DNA from: an uncultured Acetatifactor sp.
GTDB lineage: Bacteria; Bacillota; Clostridia; Lachnospirales; Lachnospiraceae
Assembly: GCA_910585015.1 (NCBI GenBank)
Contig: CAJUCT010000006.1
Coordinates: 8,394 to 72,393, forward strand
Direction of reading: 5' to 3'
DNA length: 64,000 nucleotides
Below, piece after piece: positions 51,633-61,089 of this stretch (the first letter of the stretch is position 1; each line of letters opens with the position of its first letter). The notes beneath the pieces were generated by a model. It was not told the origin of the DNA, made no database searches, and saw only the letters and a list, made by a program, of their open reading frames with translations. A program made the translations under genes and the position numbers.

Positions 51633-54600
51633 ATGAATCGGAAAGTACTTTTTAATACAGGATGGCGTTTTGCCAAGACCGCATTGGGGGTGTCCTATGA
51701 ACAAAAAGAGGTCTGGCAGGTGAACTTAAAGCCTGTGGCGCTGCCCCATGACTGGCTGATATGGCAGACGGATAAGCTGTACGAGGACGGCATCGGCTGG
51801 TATGTGAGGGACTGGCAGGTGGGGAAAAAGGCCGGAGAGCGGATCCATCTGCGCTTTGACGGAGTGTATATGGATTCCGCACTCTATGTCAATGATCAGT
51901 TGGTGGGGGAGTGGAAGTACGGATATTCCACTTTTGAATACGATGTGACGGATGCCCTGCGGGAGGGGGAAAACAGGCTGGTCCTGCGGGTGGTGCATCA
52001 GTCTCCCAACAGCCGCTGGTACAGCGGCGCAGGCATATACCGGAATGTGTGGCTGGTGACGGTGCCGGAGGTACATATAGCCACTGACGGCATCTATCTG
52101 TCCACCAGGAAGGCGGATCAGGGCTTTACGCTGCAGATAGAAACGGAACTGGTGGACGGACAGGGCGGCGCGCCGGATTTGGCGGAAGGAAAATATCAGC
52201 TTCGTTATACGTTGTCGGATGGTCCGCGGAAGGAAGCGGAAGATATCCCAAGGGATGAGGCGCAGGCAGAAGCAGATGGCGATTCTGAAGAAGGCGGACG
52301 CCAGACGGAGGGCGCGGCAGGGCAGATTTGGCAGCACCTTTTGGATTGCCGCCGGGAAGATGCCCTTGCGGACGACAGAGTGGTGCTGTCCCCGGACGGA
52401 CGCAGGCTGGACCATGGCGCCCGGTTCGACAGCAGCTATGTTGTGGAGCATCCTCATCTGTGGGATGTGGAAGATCCCTGTCTGTATACCTTGCAGGTGG
52501 AACTGCTGGAGGGAGGCCGGGTCATTCAGAGAGAGAACCTGAAAGTGGGCTTTTGCAGCAAGGAATTTACGCCTCAGGAAGGTTTTCTGTTAAATGGACG
52601 GAAGCTGCGTCTGAACGGTGTGTGCGAACATCATGATTTGGGGGCGCTGGGGGCCGCTTTCTCCGGGGAGGCCATGCGCAGGAAATTCCTGAAGCTGCGC
52701 AGCATGGGGGTAAATGCCCTGCGAACTTCCCACAATATGCCCGCGCCGGAGGTTATGGAATTGGCGGACGAACTGGGTTTCCTGGTGATTGCGGAAGCCT
52801 TTGACATGTGGGAAATGCCCAAGACCCAGTATGATTATGCCCGCTTTTTTGTGGACTGGGCGGGGACTGACGTGCGCAGCTGGGTGCGTCGGGACCGCAG
52901 CCATGTGAGCCTGCTGATGTGGAGTATCGGTAACGAGATATATGATACCCATGCCAGTGAACATGGACAGGAGATTACCCGCAGGCTGGTGGACTATGTG
53001 CGGGAACATGACCCCAGGGAGAATGCCCCATGTACCATCGGCAGCAATTTCATGCCCTGGGAGGGAGCGCAGAAGTGTGCGGACATCACCAAGATGGCAG
53101 GGTACAACTATGCGGAACGCTATTACGAGGAGCATCACAGGGAGCATCCCGACTGGGTGATCTACGGCAGCGAGACGGCTTCCGTGGTAAAGAGCCGGGG
53201 TATTTACCATTTTCCGCTGAAGCGTTCCATCCTGACGGACGAGGACGAACAATGTTCCTCTCTGGGCAACAGCGCCACCAGCTGGGGGGCTGCGAACGAG
53301 GAGTATTGCATTACCAGGGACAGGGATACGCCCTATTCCTGTGGGCAATTTCTGTGGACCGGCTTTGACTATATCGGAGAGCCTACTCCCTACCAGACCA
53401 AGAACAGCTACTTCGGACAGATAGACACGGCAGGGATACCCAAGGATGCCTACTATATTTACAAGGGGGAGTGGACCGATGGAAAAAAGGAGCCCTTTGT
53501 CCATATATTCCCCTACTGGGATTTCAACATGGGGCAACTCATAGATGTGCGTATCGCCAGCAATCAGCCCAGGGTGGAACTGTTCGAGAACGGCGTATCC
53601 TGCGGCGTATGTGAGATATCACATGAGGAAGGGACGGGAAGCGTACTGACGGGTGATTGGACGCTGCGGTACAAACCGGGCACGATCTGCGCAGTGGCCT
53701 ATGACCAGGAGGGTCGGGAGGTGGCACGGGAGCGCCGCAGCACCAGCGGCGAGACTGCGGCGTTGGTGTTGAAAGCTGAGAAAATGCAGGGCAACCGCAT
53801 ATTGACCTGGCAGGGAAGTCCTGCCGGCGGATTGCAGGCCATTCCTACGGACTGCATGACTTTGACGGCCAACGGGGAGGATATGCTGTTTGTGGAGATC
53901 TCCGCAGTGGACGAAAACGGCTGCCAGGTGGAGAACGCCAGTGATTATGTGGAGGTAGAAGTTACCGGGCCGGGGCGCTTGGTGGGGCTGGACAATGGGG
54001 ACAGCACAGACTATGATCCCTATAAAGGCACCATCCGCAAGCTGTTCAGCGGCAGACTGGTGGCAATGGTTGCAGCGGAAGACCGGCCGGGAGAAATCAA
54101 GGTGACAGTGAGGGATGCCCAAAAGAGCGTTCATCTGGGAGAACTGCCGGCCTGCACCAAAGAGGACAAGAGCAGTTATGTACAAAAGATTCGGCAAGCC
54201 GAGACGGCGGATATCCTACAGGAGGCAAGTCTGTCCATAACGGTGGTGCCTGGCGGGACTCGGGAAGGCTTGGCTTTGATGCCTCAAAACAGTTTTATGC
54301 CTCTGGCGCAGGTGCCCGTGGGATTTGTGCCTGTGCGTAAGCTGGAACTGGTTCAAGCCAAAGAAGATATGGGGAACCCGGAGAATCAACAGCATGTCTG
54401 GACGATCTTAGGTCCGAAGAAAAGGCAGGTTACCGTACAGGCCATCTGCCATCCTGCTTCCGCCACGGATCAGGAGATTATCTGGAGAGCGGTCAATGCC
54501 TCCGGAATTGAAACCAATGTGGCCAGCGTGGAGGCTCAGGGCGACAGGGCAGTGATTACGGCCTTGGGAGACGGGAAATTTAATGTACGCTGCATGGTGA

Positions 54601-55424
54601 AAAACGGCACGGACAAGGTGAAGTTGATCTCCCAAATGGAATTTGTCATTCAAGACATGGGTCCGGCAACCATAGATCCTTATTCCTTTGTGGTGGGCGG
54701 ACTGTTCAACTGTCAGCAGGGCACGGTGCTCAGCGGCATCCAGAACGCTGCATCCACTGCCAGAGAGGGTTTCACCGCAGTGGGATATTCCGGTTTGGAT
54801 TTTGGCGATTACGGATCCGATGAAATTACGGTATCTATTTTTGCCAATTCCAATGATCCCCAGTTCATCCAGTTCTGGGAGGGACTGCCGGGTGAGGAGG
54901 GGAGCGAACTGCTGTATGACGGTGTGTACCATAAACAGAGTCAGTGGCAGGTGTTCCAGCCTGAGACCTATAAGCTGAAGAAGCGCCTGCGGGGACAGAC
55001 CACTCTCAGCATCTGCACCAAAGCATCCATGGAACTGGGCGGTTTTAACTTTACCAGAATAAATAAAGCCTTTGCCCGGCTTTATGTGGTGGAGAACAGA
55101 CAGATTTACGGAGACAGCTTCACCGTGACGAAAGAAGCCATAGAGGGTATCGGAAACAATGTGTCCCTGGAATATGCGGATATGGATTTCGGCGAGCAGG
55201 GTGTCAGCAGGATCACAATCTGCGGCCGCACACCTTTGGCGAACAATACGATCCATGTGCGGTTCGTCGGGGAGGAGAGTGTAAACCAGATTGTGGAATT
55301 TCCCCATGAGGAAGAGTATAGGGAGCATAGCTTCGACTTGCAGCCGGTAAAAGGGGTGCAAAAAGTGGTGTTTGTGTTCCTGCCTGGATGTGACTTTGAT
55401 TTTAAGTGGTTCCGGTTTGAATGA
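51633..55424 (+). CDS. Large GH2 glycoside hydrolase, beta-galactosidase type
   Basis: A 1263-residue enzyme. The N-terminal sugar-binding domain (RKVLFNTGWRF; PHDWLIW), the central TIM barrel with acid/base Glu in WSIGNEI (E435) and nucleophile Glu in YGSETAS (E514), then Ig-like and DUF4982-like modules. The last 300 residues contain two beta-sandwich units with GFTAVGYSGLDFG and NNVSLEYADMDFG, resembling CBM6-type repeats. No signal peptide is visible from ATG 51633 (AGAGGGGAGT upstream), so it is probably cytoplasmic, which is odd for an enzyme with such carbohydrate-binding modules. The exact beta-glycoside is unknown. Confidence 0.88.
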   Translation: MNRKVLFNTGWRFAKTALGVSYEQKEVWQVNLKPVALPHDWLIWQTDKLYEDGIGWYVRDWQVGKKAGERIHLRFDGVYMDSALYVNDQLVGEWKYGYSTFEYDVTDALREGENRLVLRVVHQSPNSRWYSGAGIYRNVWLVTVPEVHIATDGIYLSTRKADQGFTLQIETELVDGQGGAPDLAEGKYQLRYTLSDGPRKEAEDIPRDEAQAEADGDSEEGGRQTEGAAGQIWQHLLDCRREDALADDRVVLSPDGRRLDHGARFDSSYVVEHPHLWDVEDPCLYTLQVELLEGGRVIQRENLKVGFCSKEFTPQEGFLLNGRKLRLNGVCEHHDLGALGAAFSGEAMRRKFLKLRSMGVNALRTSHNMPAPEVMELADELGFLVIAEAFDMWEMPKTQYDYARFFVDWAGTDVRSWVRRDRSHVSLLMWSIGNEIYDTHASEHGQEITRRLVDYVREHDPRENAPCTIGSNFMPWEGAQKCADITKMAGYNYAERYYEEHHREHPDWVIYGSETASVVKSRGIYHFPLKRSILTDEDEQCSSLGNSATSWGAANEEYCITRDRDTPYSCGQFLWTGFDYIGEPTPYQTKNSYFGQIDTAGIPKDAYYIYKGEWTDGKKEPFVHIFPYWDFNMGQLIDVRIASNQPRVELFENGVSCGVCEISHEEGTGSVLTGDWTLRYKPGTICAVAYDQEGREVARERRSTSGETAALVLKAEKMQGNRILTWQGSPAGGLQAIPTDCMTLTANGEDMLFVEISAVDENGCQVENASDYVEVEVTGPGRLVGLDNGDSTDYDPYKGTIRKLFSGRLVAMVAAEDRPGEIKVTVRDAQKSVHLGELPACTKEDKSSYVQKIRQAETADILQEASLSITVVPGGTREGLALMPQNSFMPLAQVPVGFVPVRKLELVQAKEDMGNPENQQHVWTILGPKKRQVTVQAICHPASATDQEIIWRAVNASGIETNVASVEAQGDRAVITALGDGKFNVRCMVKNGTDKVKLISQMEFVIQDMGPATIDPYSFVVGGLFNCQQGTVLSGIQNAASTAREGFTAVGYSGLDFGDYGSDEITVSIFANSNDPQFIQFWEGLPGEEGSELLYDGVYHKQSQWQVFQPETYKLKKRLRGQTTLSICTKASMELGGFNFTRINKAFARLYVVENRQIYGDSFTVTKEAIEGIGNNVSLEYADMDFGEQGVSRITICGRTPLANNTIHVRFVGEESVNQIVEFPHEEEYREHSFDLQPVKGVQKVVFVFLPGCDFDFKWFRFE

Positions 55425-55475
55425 CGCCCGCCTCAATGCGTATTAGCGCCGCCGGAATAAGGAAAGGTTATTATC

Positions 55476-56204
55476 TCATTCCTTGTCTATGGGGAAGAAA
55501 ATTTTAGTAAGCGCATCCAGCAGGCATTCCACAGCGGCGCCACCCAGGAAAATGATCCAGGTAATGTGCCATGCATGGGAGGAAAAGCTGATAACAAAAT
55601 AGAAAATCACAATCAGCAGCCACATCAGACCTTCCAAACTGCCCTTGATCTGCTTGAAGCGCTTACGGCGCTGTTTTCTGCTCTCGGAATTGGAGACGGC
55701 TTGTCTGGCGGCATAATCAGCCAGTTCTGCAGGAGGCTGAATCTGGTGGGCATACACCAGCAGCGAGACAGGCACAATGCAGATCAGCAGGGCGAGGCCA
55801 ATTCCCAGCAGGTTTAGGTTTTGACCATGTATATAGATGAATTTTACATTGTACCAGTACAGTAGAAAAGAGATCACCAGCACAGCCCCCGACAGCAGGA
55901 AAAGCCCTACGGACACGGCGGTAAGAGCGGCTTTTTTATCCTGAGCTTCCCGTGCCCACTGCAGATAGTAAGCCCGGGAATAGTCGTCGTCCGTGCCCAT
56001 CTCCGCAAAAAGCTGCTGTACATCCCCAATGGAACTGATGAGCAGTTGAAATGCTTCGTCCTCGCCATATCCCCGCCGGATCAGATCGTTATATTTTTCC
56101 AGGGCATTGGCGATCAGTTCCTCCTTCAGTTCCAATGTGCGGCGGTTCACCGGCGCGCTCTCAAACAGTTGATCCATATATTTTCTGATTCGCAGATTAT
56201 CCAT
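55476..56204 (-). CDS. HAAS/permease-prefix domain membrane protein
   Basis: A 242-residue protein. The N-terminal helical domain (MDNLRIRKYMDQLFESAPVN, GYGEDEAFQLLISSIGDVQQL) is of the HAAS/permease-prefix type that usually accompanies PadR regulators. Four membrane segments follow. The gene starts at ATG 56204; the upstream frame to 56285 overlaps the PadR gene. Its AGGAGG site is unusually far (about 22 nt) and separated from the ATG by a perfect hairpin. Function: probably a partner that responds to the PadR-controlled condition, but unknown. Confidence 0.78.
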   Translation of the reverse strand: MDNLRIRKYMDQLFESAPVNRRTLELKEELIANALEKYNDLIRRGYGEDEAFQLLISSIGDVQQLFAEMGTDDDYSRAYYLQWAREAQDKKAALTAVSVGLFLLSGAVLVISFLLYWYNVKFIYIHGQNLNLLGIGLALLICIVPVSLLVYAHQIQPPAELADYAARQAVSNSESRKQRRKRFKQIKGSLEGLMWLLIVIFYFVISFSSHAWHITWIIFLGGAAVECLLDALTKIFFPIDKE

Positions 56205-56210
56205 AATACC

Positions 56211-56228
56211 GGGCGCATGTATGCGCCC
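56211..56228 (-). promoter_or_regulatory. Hairpin between ribosome site and start codon
   Basis: GGGCGCA and TGCGCCC form a perfect 7-bp stem with a four-base loop, placed exactly between the AGGAGG and the ATG at 56204. Folding would bring the ribosome site to a normal distance. Confidence 0.6.
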
Positions 56229-56266
56229 CCTCCTTTGCTCTATTTTATTCAAACTGAGGTAAATCG

Positions 56267-56614
56267 TCAGGAATTTTCTCCGCACTGATCAAGTTCCAAC
56301 AGTTTATCAATCATCACTTTGGCCTCGTTCCACTCTCGAAGCCCCTGCTCATAGGCTTTGCGTCCTTTTGGGGTGATGGAATAGTAGCGGCGGCGTGCCC
56401 CTGCTTTCTCGTCTCCCCAATAGGCGGTAATGTAGCCTGCCTGCTCCAGTCTGCGAAAGGCAGTATACAGGGTGGCCTCTTTCAGTTCATAGCGGTTATC
56501 CGTCTTGCGCAGAATATCCTTATTGATCTGGTAGCCATAGCTGTCATGCTCCATTAGGCTGGCCAGTATAATGGTCTCCGTGTGCCCGCGGATGATATCG
56601 GAGGTGATTGACAT
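56267..56614 (-). CDS. PadR-family transcriptional regulator
   Basis: A 115-residue protein. GHTETIILASLMEHDSYGYQ, LKEATLYTAFRRLEQAGYIT and RRRYYSITPKGRKAYE are the winged-helix landmarks of PadR. It is followed by the HAAS-domain membrane gene, a standard pairing in which PadR represses its own operon. A perfect consensus promoter lies upstream at 56720-56748. Confidence 0.93.
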   Translation of the reverse strand: MSITSDIIRGHTETIILASLMEHDSYGYQINKDILRKTDNRYELKEATLYTAFRRLEQAGYITAYWGDEKAGARRRYYSITPKGRKAYEQGLREWNEAKVMIDKLLELDQCGENS

Positions 56615-56719
56615 GAGTTTGGCCTTTCTTTTGGTGTGCAGACAGATTCCGACTTCAAGCAGTTTGCCAGGTGAAATAGGAATGTGACGGCACAGGGATA
56701 TTTTCTAGAATACGTTTAG

Positions 56720-56748
56720 ATTATAGAACAAGATACTTCGCCTGTCAA
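56720..56748 (-). promoter_or_regulatory. Consensus promoter of the PadR operon
   Basis: On the minus strand TTGACA (56748-56743), 17-bp spacer, TATAAT (56725-56720): a full consensus vegetative promoter, expected to be strong unless repressed. Confidence 0.88.
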
Positions 56749-56911
56749 GGTATATAATTGCACAGACAGAGAATGAATCTCAGGATGACTGATCTCCTAT
56801 CCGGAACAGGGATTTCCGTCTCTGTCCGCCAATAGCCTCCTCGCTTTTATACAGTTTAAAGGCCGATATAATAAACATTTTATATTTTGCCTATTAAGTT
56901 TTGCGTTTAAT

Positions 56912-56941
56912 GTGACGAAGCCAATAATGGAACTTTATACT
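56912..56941 (+). promoter_or_regulatory. Probable promoter of the secreted-protease operon
   Basis: GTGACG (56912-56917), 18-bp spacer, TATACT (56936-56941). The -35 is imperfect. Together with the PadR promoter this accounts for the 352-bp divergent gap; nothing else is seen in it. Confidence 0.45.
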
Positions 56942-56966
56942 TTAAAATAGCAAAAATGAGGTAACC

Positions 56967-57983
56967 ATGAGAAAAAATAAGTTTAATTTCCCCATTTGTT
57001 TCACTTTTCTCCTGCTGGCAGGCTTGACTGCCTGTGGGCAAACCCCGGCGGAAACGGAGCAGATATTGCCAATGCAGACGGAAGCGCCCTCCGCAACAGC
57101 CGAGCCGGCCGAACCCTTTACGGAGGAGCAGCTGCGTCAGGCCATTTCTGAATTGAAGGAAGACGAGGCATCCCTGGCCCGGAAGCAGGAGTACTATGAA
57201 CGGCTGTTGGCCATGGATGTATTTGGGGAAGGCGACTATGTGGAACTGGCCCGGATCTATGGAAGCAGGGGGAACTGGGAGGAACAGCGCCGCATGCTGT
57301 CCAAGGTTCTTCGGCTCTATCCTTCCGTGGAATACGCGGAGCAGCTCAGCGCAGTGACCGTGTATCGGGACGATACGGAGGAGGAGATGGCGGCTCTGGC
57401 GGACCGGATCAGGGAGGCGTTGGAGCAGCAGGATGTTCCGGCACTCAGAGCCCTGGCATTGTCGGAGGAATGGCATCGTCTGCTGCAGGAGGGCATGGAG
57501 GCCATTGAAACCCGCACCCATTATCAGGCAGGGGAGGATATCCTGCAGATTGCCGCCGGCGGCCAGGCTGTGGAGATCACCTGGTGCGGCGGGCAGGGAC
57601 GTTTCCTGTTTTACCGGGCAGACGCTGCGGAGGCAGCACTGGGTACCGCGTCTCTGGCGGACGGGGCATATGCCGGAGAAGTGAAAACGGCATATTACGA
57701 CGGAGAGGGCAATGTGACCAAATCGGTTCAGGGAACTTTGTCCGACGGCGTGTGTGTGGGAAAGCTGACGGTTGTCTATCAAGGCGTGGAGTATGTTGGC
57801 ACGTTTCATGAGGATGGTTCCACTGCCGAGGAACAGTTGAAGGAGGCGGCGGACCAGGGCGGCGTGATTTATGCCTACGGCCAGGGCGGCAGAACCTATC
57901 TGTATCAGGAGAATGCAGATCCTGCGGATTTCCGGCTTGGCCCGGCATTTTTCGGCCTCCCGGAATATGCGGAATGGAGGTAA
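56967..57983 (+). CDS. Lipoprotein of unknown function heading the secreted-protease operon
   Basis: A 338-residue lipoprotein (signal ending LTACG, Cys 23). After a Thr/Ala/Glu linker, residues about 50-135 are helical and TPR-like (YYERLLAMDVFGEGDYVELA, NWEEQRRMLSKVLRLYPSVEYAEQL). Residues about 210-310 have MORN-like YxGEVKxxYYDGEGN and GTLSDGVCVGKL repeats. Four bases separate its stop from the next start, so it is coupled to the M6-like protease. Function unknown; an envelope partner or anchor for the protease is plausible. Confidence 0.75.
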   Translation: MRKNKFNFPICFTFLLLAGLTACGQTPAETEQILPMQTEAPSATAEPAEPFTEEQLRQAISELKEDEASLARKQEYYERLLAMDVFGEGDYVELARIYGSRGNWEEQRRMLSKVLRLYPSVEYAEQLSAVTVYRDDTEEEMAALADRIREALEQQDVPALRALALSEEWHRLLQEGMEAIETRTHYQAGEDILQIAAGGQAVEITWCGGQGRFLFYRADAAEAALGTASLADGAYAGEVKTAYYDGEGNVTKSVQGTLSDGVCVGKLTVVYQGVEYVGTFHEDGSTAEEQLKEAADQGGVIYAYGQGGRTYLYQENADPADFRLGPAFFGLPEYAEWR

Positions 57984-57987
57984 CGGG

Positions 57988-60900
57988 ATGAGGAAATCAG
58001 GAAATTCAGCGGTTAAAAAGCGTTTGGCGCGCTTGGTGTCGATTGCGCTGTCAATGATACTGGCGGCGGCATTATTGCTGCCGGATACAGTAAATATCGG
58101 CAAAGTGCAGGCCCAGGGTAATGCGGCCGAGATTGCCAATGTGGTCATCTTTGTCAGGTATCAGGACGATAACCGGGATATATTCAATGCCACTAACGGC
58201 CAGGACAGTTCCAGCATTTACTATCGTTCCAACTGGCAGGAGATCAAGAAGATGTATGATTTGTCTCCGGACTCTTTCAGCAATTACATTACGGCGGTGA
58301 CGGAGGGCAAAGTACACGTGACCAATTATTTCCCTCAGGAACTGCCGGGCGGTCAGGGAGTGAAGCCTCTGGTACTTCCCAGAAGCAGCAGCAAGGATGG
58401 GGGTATAGTGCAGGAGATACTGGACGCCATGGCGGACGGGAGAATTTCCACTGACACACTTCAGGGCAAGCTTGATAACAGGCAGAGTGGAATAGTGGAT
58501 AACCTGACCATTATCATACAGGGAAACGCAGTGGAGGGTGGGGAGACGGCCATCCGCAAACAATATGCAGGCCCGGGCAATTTGAAGGGACTCCGTGTTC
58601 TGGACTATAACATGATTCCCTCCGACAAGCTTGTTTCGGAGGATGCGGGTATACATGTGCTGATGCAGCAGGGCGTGATTGCCCATGAATTTCTGCATTC
58701 TTTAGGACTGCCGGATCTTTACAGGCAGAATGGTATCGGAGATCCGGTGGGTTGGTGGGATCTAATGGCATCCGTCAGCTGCTATCCGCAATATCCCTTG
58801 TCCTATCTGCGGGCCAGGCAGGGCTGGATTCCCATGGGAAACATTACTCAAAGCGGTACATACACGCTGACGGCGGCATCGGAAACCGGGGGTGACAAAG
58901 TGTTTGTGCTGCGGACGCCGCTTTCGGATACGGAACTGATCTGTCTGGAATATAGGAGGAAGAGCAGTGATCCCAATCAGTTTGAGTACTCTCTTCCCTC
59001 CAGCGGTCTTTTGATGTATCGTGTGGACAATAAGGTAGATAATCTCACAAATATTGCAGGCGAAAACTACATCTATGTATATCGACCGGGGGTAACGCAT
59101 CCCGAGGCGGGCACAGACGTTAATGCCCTCCGGCAGGCGGCCCTGGATGTATCTGCGGGGGAGACCTCCTATGGAAGTACGGATCTGGGGGCCGATTTTA
59201 CCCAGAATACTTTATACTATTCCGACGGAACCAACAGCGGCATAAGGCTCAGTGATCTGAAGCTGTCCGCAGACCAGCGTCAGCTGACCTTTACTGTTAC
59301 TTTTGCGGACTACAGCGATGCCGGAGTGTGGGATAAGCTGGAAGGGAGCATCAGCGGTCAGTTCAGTGAGGAGCCGGACGTGTGTGTGGATCCCGCGACA
59401 GGGACGCTCTATACGGCATATACGGAAGCGGTTCCGGGCAGCTACAACGCCACGCAGGTGCGTGTGATGCGCTGGAACGGTGCGGCATGGCAGCAGGTAG
59501 GGCAGACAATTGGCAACGCCCGAATGCCTGCGTTGGCCGTCTGTGGGGGAGAGGTGTATCTCTCCTATTGTAAGGGAACTTGGGATGAAATTGTCTATTG
59601 TAAGCTTGGCGGCAGCGCCTGGTCACAGGCGGCCTCCTACGGGGTGCAGAATCCCAGAAGTATGCAGTTTGTTGTGGATGGCAATGAAATCTACGGAGCT
59701 TTTCAAGAGCCCTATGGTAACAGCATACGTATGGTAATATATGACATAAAGGGGCGCAGGACAGTAACAGACAGTTTGACCACCTCAATGGATTTCAGCA
59801 ATCCGGTTTTAGTGAAATCCGGCAACAGCTTTTACATGGCCTGTGCTGAATTTCCTACCGGATCGAGTCAGATAAGAGAGTTTAATACGGCAAAGGGCAG
59901 CTGGAGCACCGCATATACCATCTCCGGCACAAGTACCAATACTCATGAACTCGTGAAAATGGGGCAAAAGATATACGCTTTTGCAGGATGTACAGGGCAG
60001 GGCGCCTATATGGCGATGTTTGACGGAAACAGTTGGAGCAGCAGTCCGGTGGTCTCCATGAACCAATTCAATGCGGTTTCCATGGATGTGGCTCTGGGAC
60101 AGGTGTATCTGGCATTCTACGATACCGCCACCAGAAAGACCCAGCTGCTGCGAGGTACAGGCACAGTCCTTGAGCAGTACAGCGACAAGCTGGGAACAGG
60201 CTTGGATTTCTTGAAGATATGTGCCTATGGGGACACTATCTATGCGGCTGTCAGGGCAGAAAATACAGGTACTATGCTGGTGCGCAGAAAAGTAGTGTCA
60301 GAGGGCGGTGTGACACCTCCGGAGCCTCAGAATCCCAGGATGCTGATCTTGACACCCCCTGCGGGATATGAGGATGATACCATCTATGTGGACGGGATTG
60401 AGTACACGGCCCAGAGGACGGGGAACGGCTGGCAGGTGGAACTGCCGGACACCTTCGGCAGGACGGCGGTGATGTATAGTTACAACAGCAATAATATTCC
60501 TGTGGGCATGTATGTGTGGAAATTGGAGTGGCAGGGGGAGACTTGTAGGGCGGTGCCTCTGCCGGGGCTGCAGGATCTGCTTAGTTATCATGGTTTTTCC
60601 ATACGGGTGCAGAGTCCGGCAGGTATCCGATTCAAGTCGGGAATAGACGAGGGCCTGAAGCGGCGGCTTATCACGGAAGGCGTGGACGGATGTATATTGA
60701 AGGAGTACGGAACTTTGTTTATCACCAATGAGAACCGGGAGAAATATCCCTTTATAAAGGGTGGCACAAAGGTGGGTGGCGGAAGAGCTTACTGGACGGA
60801 AAACGGGAAGGTAAATGACAAGGTGTTCGAGACCGTGTCGGGGAGGAACCGATTTACCTCCGTTCTGATCAATCTGGCCCCCAATATGTATGCAAAGGAC

Positions 60901-61083
60901 ATTTCTTTCCGGGCTTACGTGGTGCTGGACTGCGGCGGACAGGAAATCATTGTATACGGCCCGCCGGTATACAGGAGCGTATACACAGTGGCAAAACAAG
61001 TGCAGGCCAGAGGAGAATTTAAGGTTGGAAGCAGCGGTTACAGGTATGTGCAGGGAATCATAGACTCAGTGGAAGGCAGGTGA
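57988..61083 (+). CDS. Secreted M6-like metalloprotease with a beta-propeller
   Basis: A 1031-residue exported protein (signal LVSIALSMILAAALLLPDTV followed by a polar region). The zinc motif HEFLHSLGLPDLY (H233, E234, H237) and GWWDLMASVS are typical of M6/immune inhibitor A-like peptidases. Residues about 470-780 form repeated propeller blades (VMRWNGAAWQQVGQT, MAMFDGNSWSSSPV). The last 150 residues (FSIRVQSPAGIRFKSGIDE) form another, unrecognised domain. ATG 57988 follows GGAGG placed at the preceding stop. Substrate unknown. Confidence 0.85.
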   Translation: MRKSGNSAVKKRLARLVSIALSMILAAALLLPDTVNIGKVQAQGNAAEIANVVIFVRYQDDNRDIFNATNGQDSSSIYYRSNWQEIKKMYDLSPDSFSNYITAVTEGKVHVTNYFPQELPGGQGVKPLVLPRSSSKDGGIVQEILDAMADGRISTDTLQGKLDNRQSGIVDNLTIIIQGNAVEGGETAIRKQYAGPGNLKGLRVLDYNMIPSDKLVSEDAGIHVLMQQGVIAHEFLHSLGLPDLYRQNGIGDPVGWWDLMASVSCYPQYPLSYLRARQGWIPMGNITQSGTYTLTAASETGGDKVFVLRTPLSDTELICLEYRRKSSDPNQFEYSLPSSGLLMYRVDNKVDNLTNIAGENYIYVYRPGVTHPEAGTDVNALRQAALDVSAGETSYGSTDLGADFTQNTLYYSDGTNSGIRLSDLKLSADQRQLTFTVTFADYSDAGVWDKLEGSISGQFSEEPDVCVDPATGTLYTAYTEAVPGSYNATQVRVMRWNGAAWQQVGQTIGNARMPALAVCGGEVYLSYCKGTWDEIVYCKLGGSAWSQAASYGVQNPRSMQFVVDGNEIYGAFQEPYGNSIRMVIYDIKGRRTVTDSLTTSMDFSNPVLVKSGNSFYMACAEFPTGSSQIREFNTAKGSWSTAYTISGTSTNTHELVKMGQKIYAFAGCTGQGAYMAMFDGNSWSSSPVVSMNQFNAVSMDVALGQVYLAFYDTATRKTQLLRGTGTVLEQYSDKLGTGLDFLKICAYGDTIYAAVRAENTGTMLVRRKVVSEGGVTPPEPQNPRMLILTPPAGYEDDTIYVDGIEYTAQRTGNGWQVELPDTFGRTAVMYSYNSNNIPVGMYVWKLEWQGETCRAVPLPGLQDLLSYHGFSIRVQSPAGIRFKSGIDEGLKRRLITEGVDGCILKEYGTLFITNENREKYPFIKGGTKVGGGRAYWTENGKVNDKVFETVSGRNRFTSVLINLAPNMYAKDISFRAYVVLDCGGQEIIVYGPPVYRSVYTVAKQVQARGEFKVGSSGYRYVQGIIDSVEGR

Positions 61084-61089
61084 CGGAAT

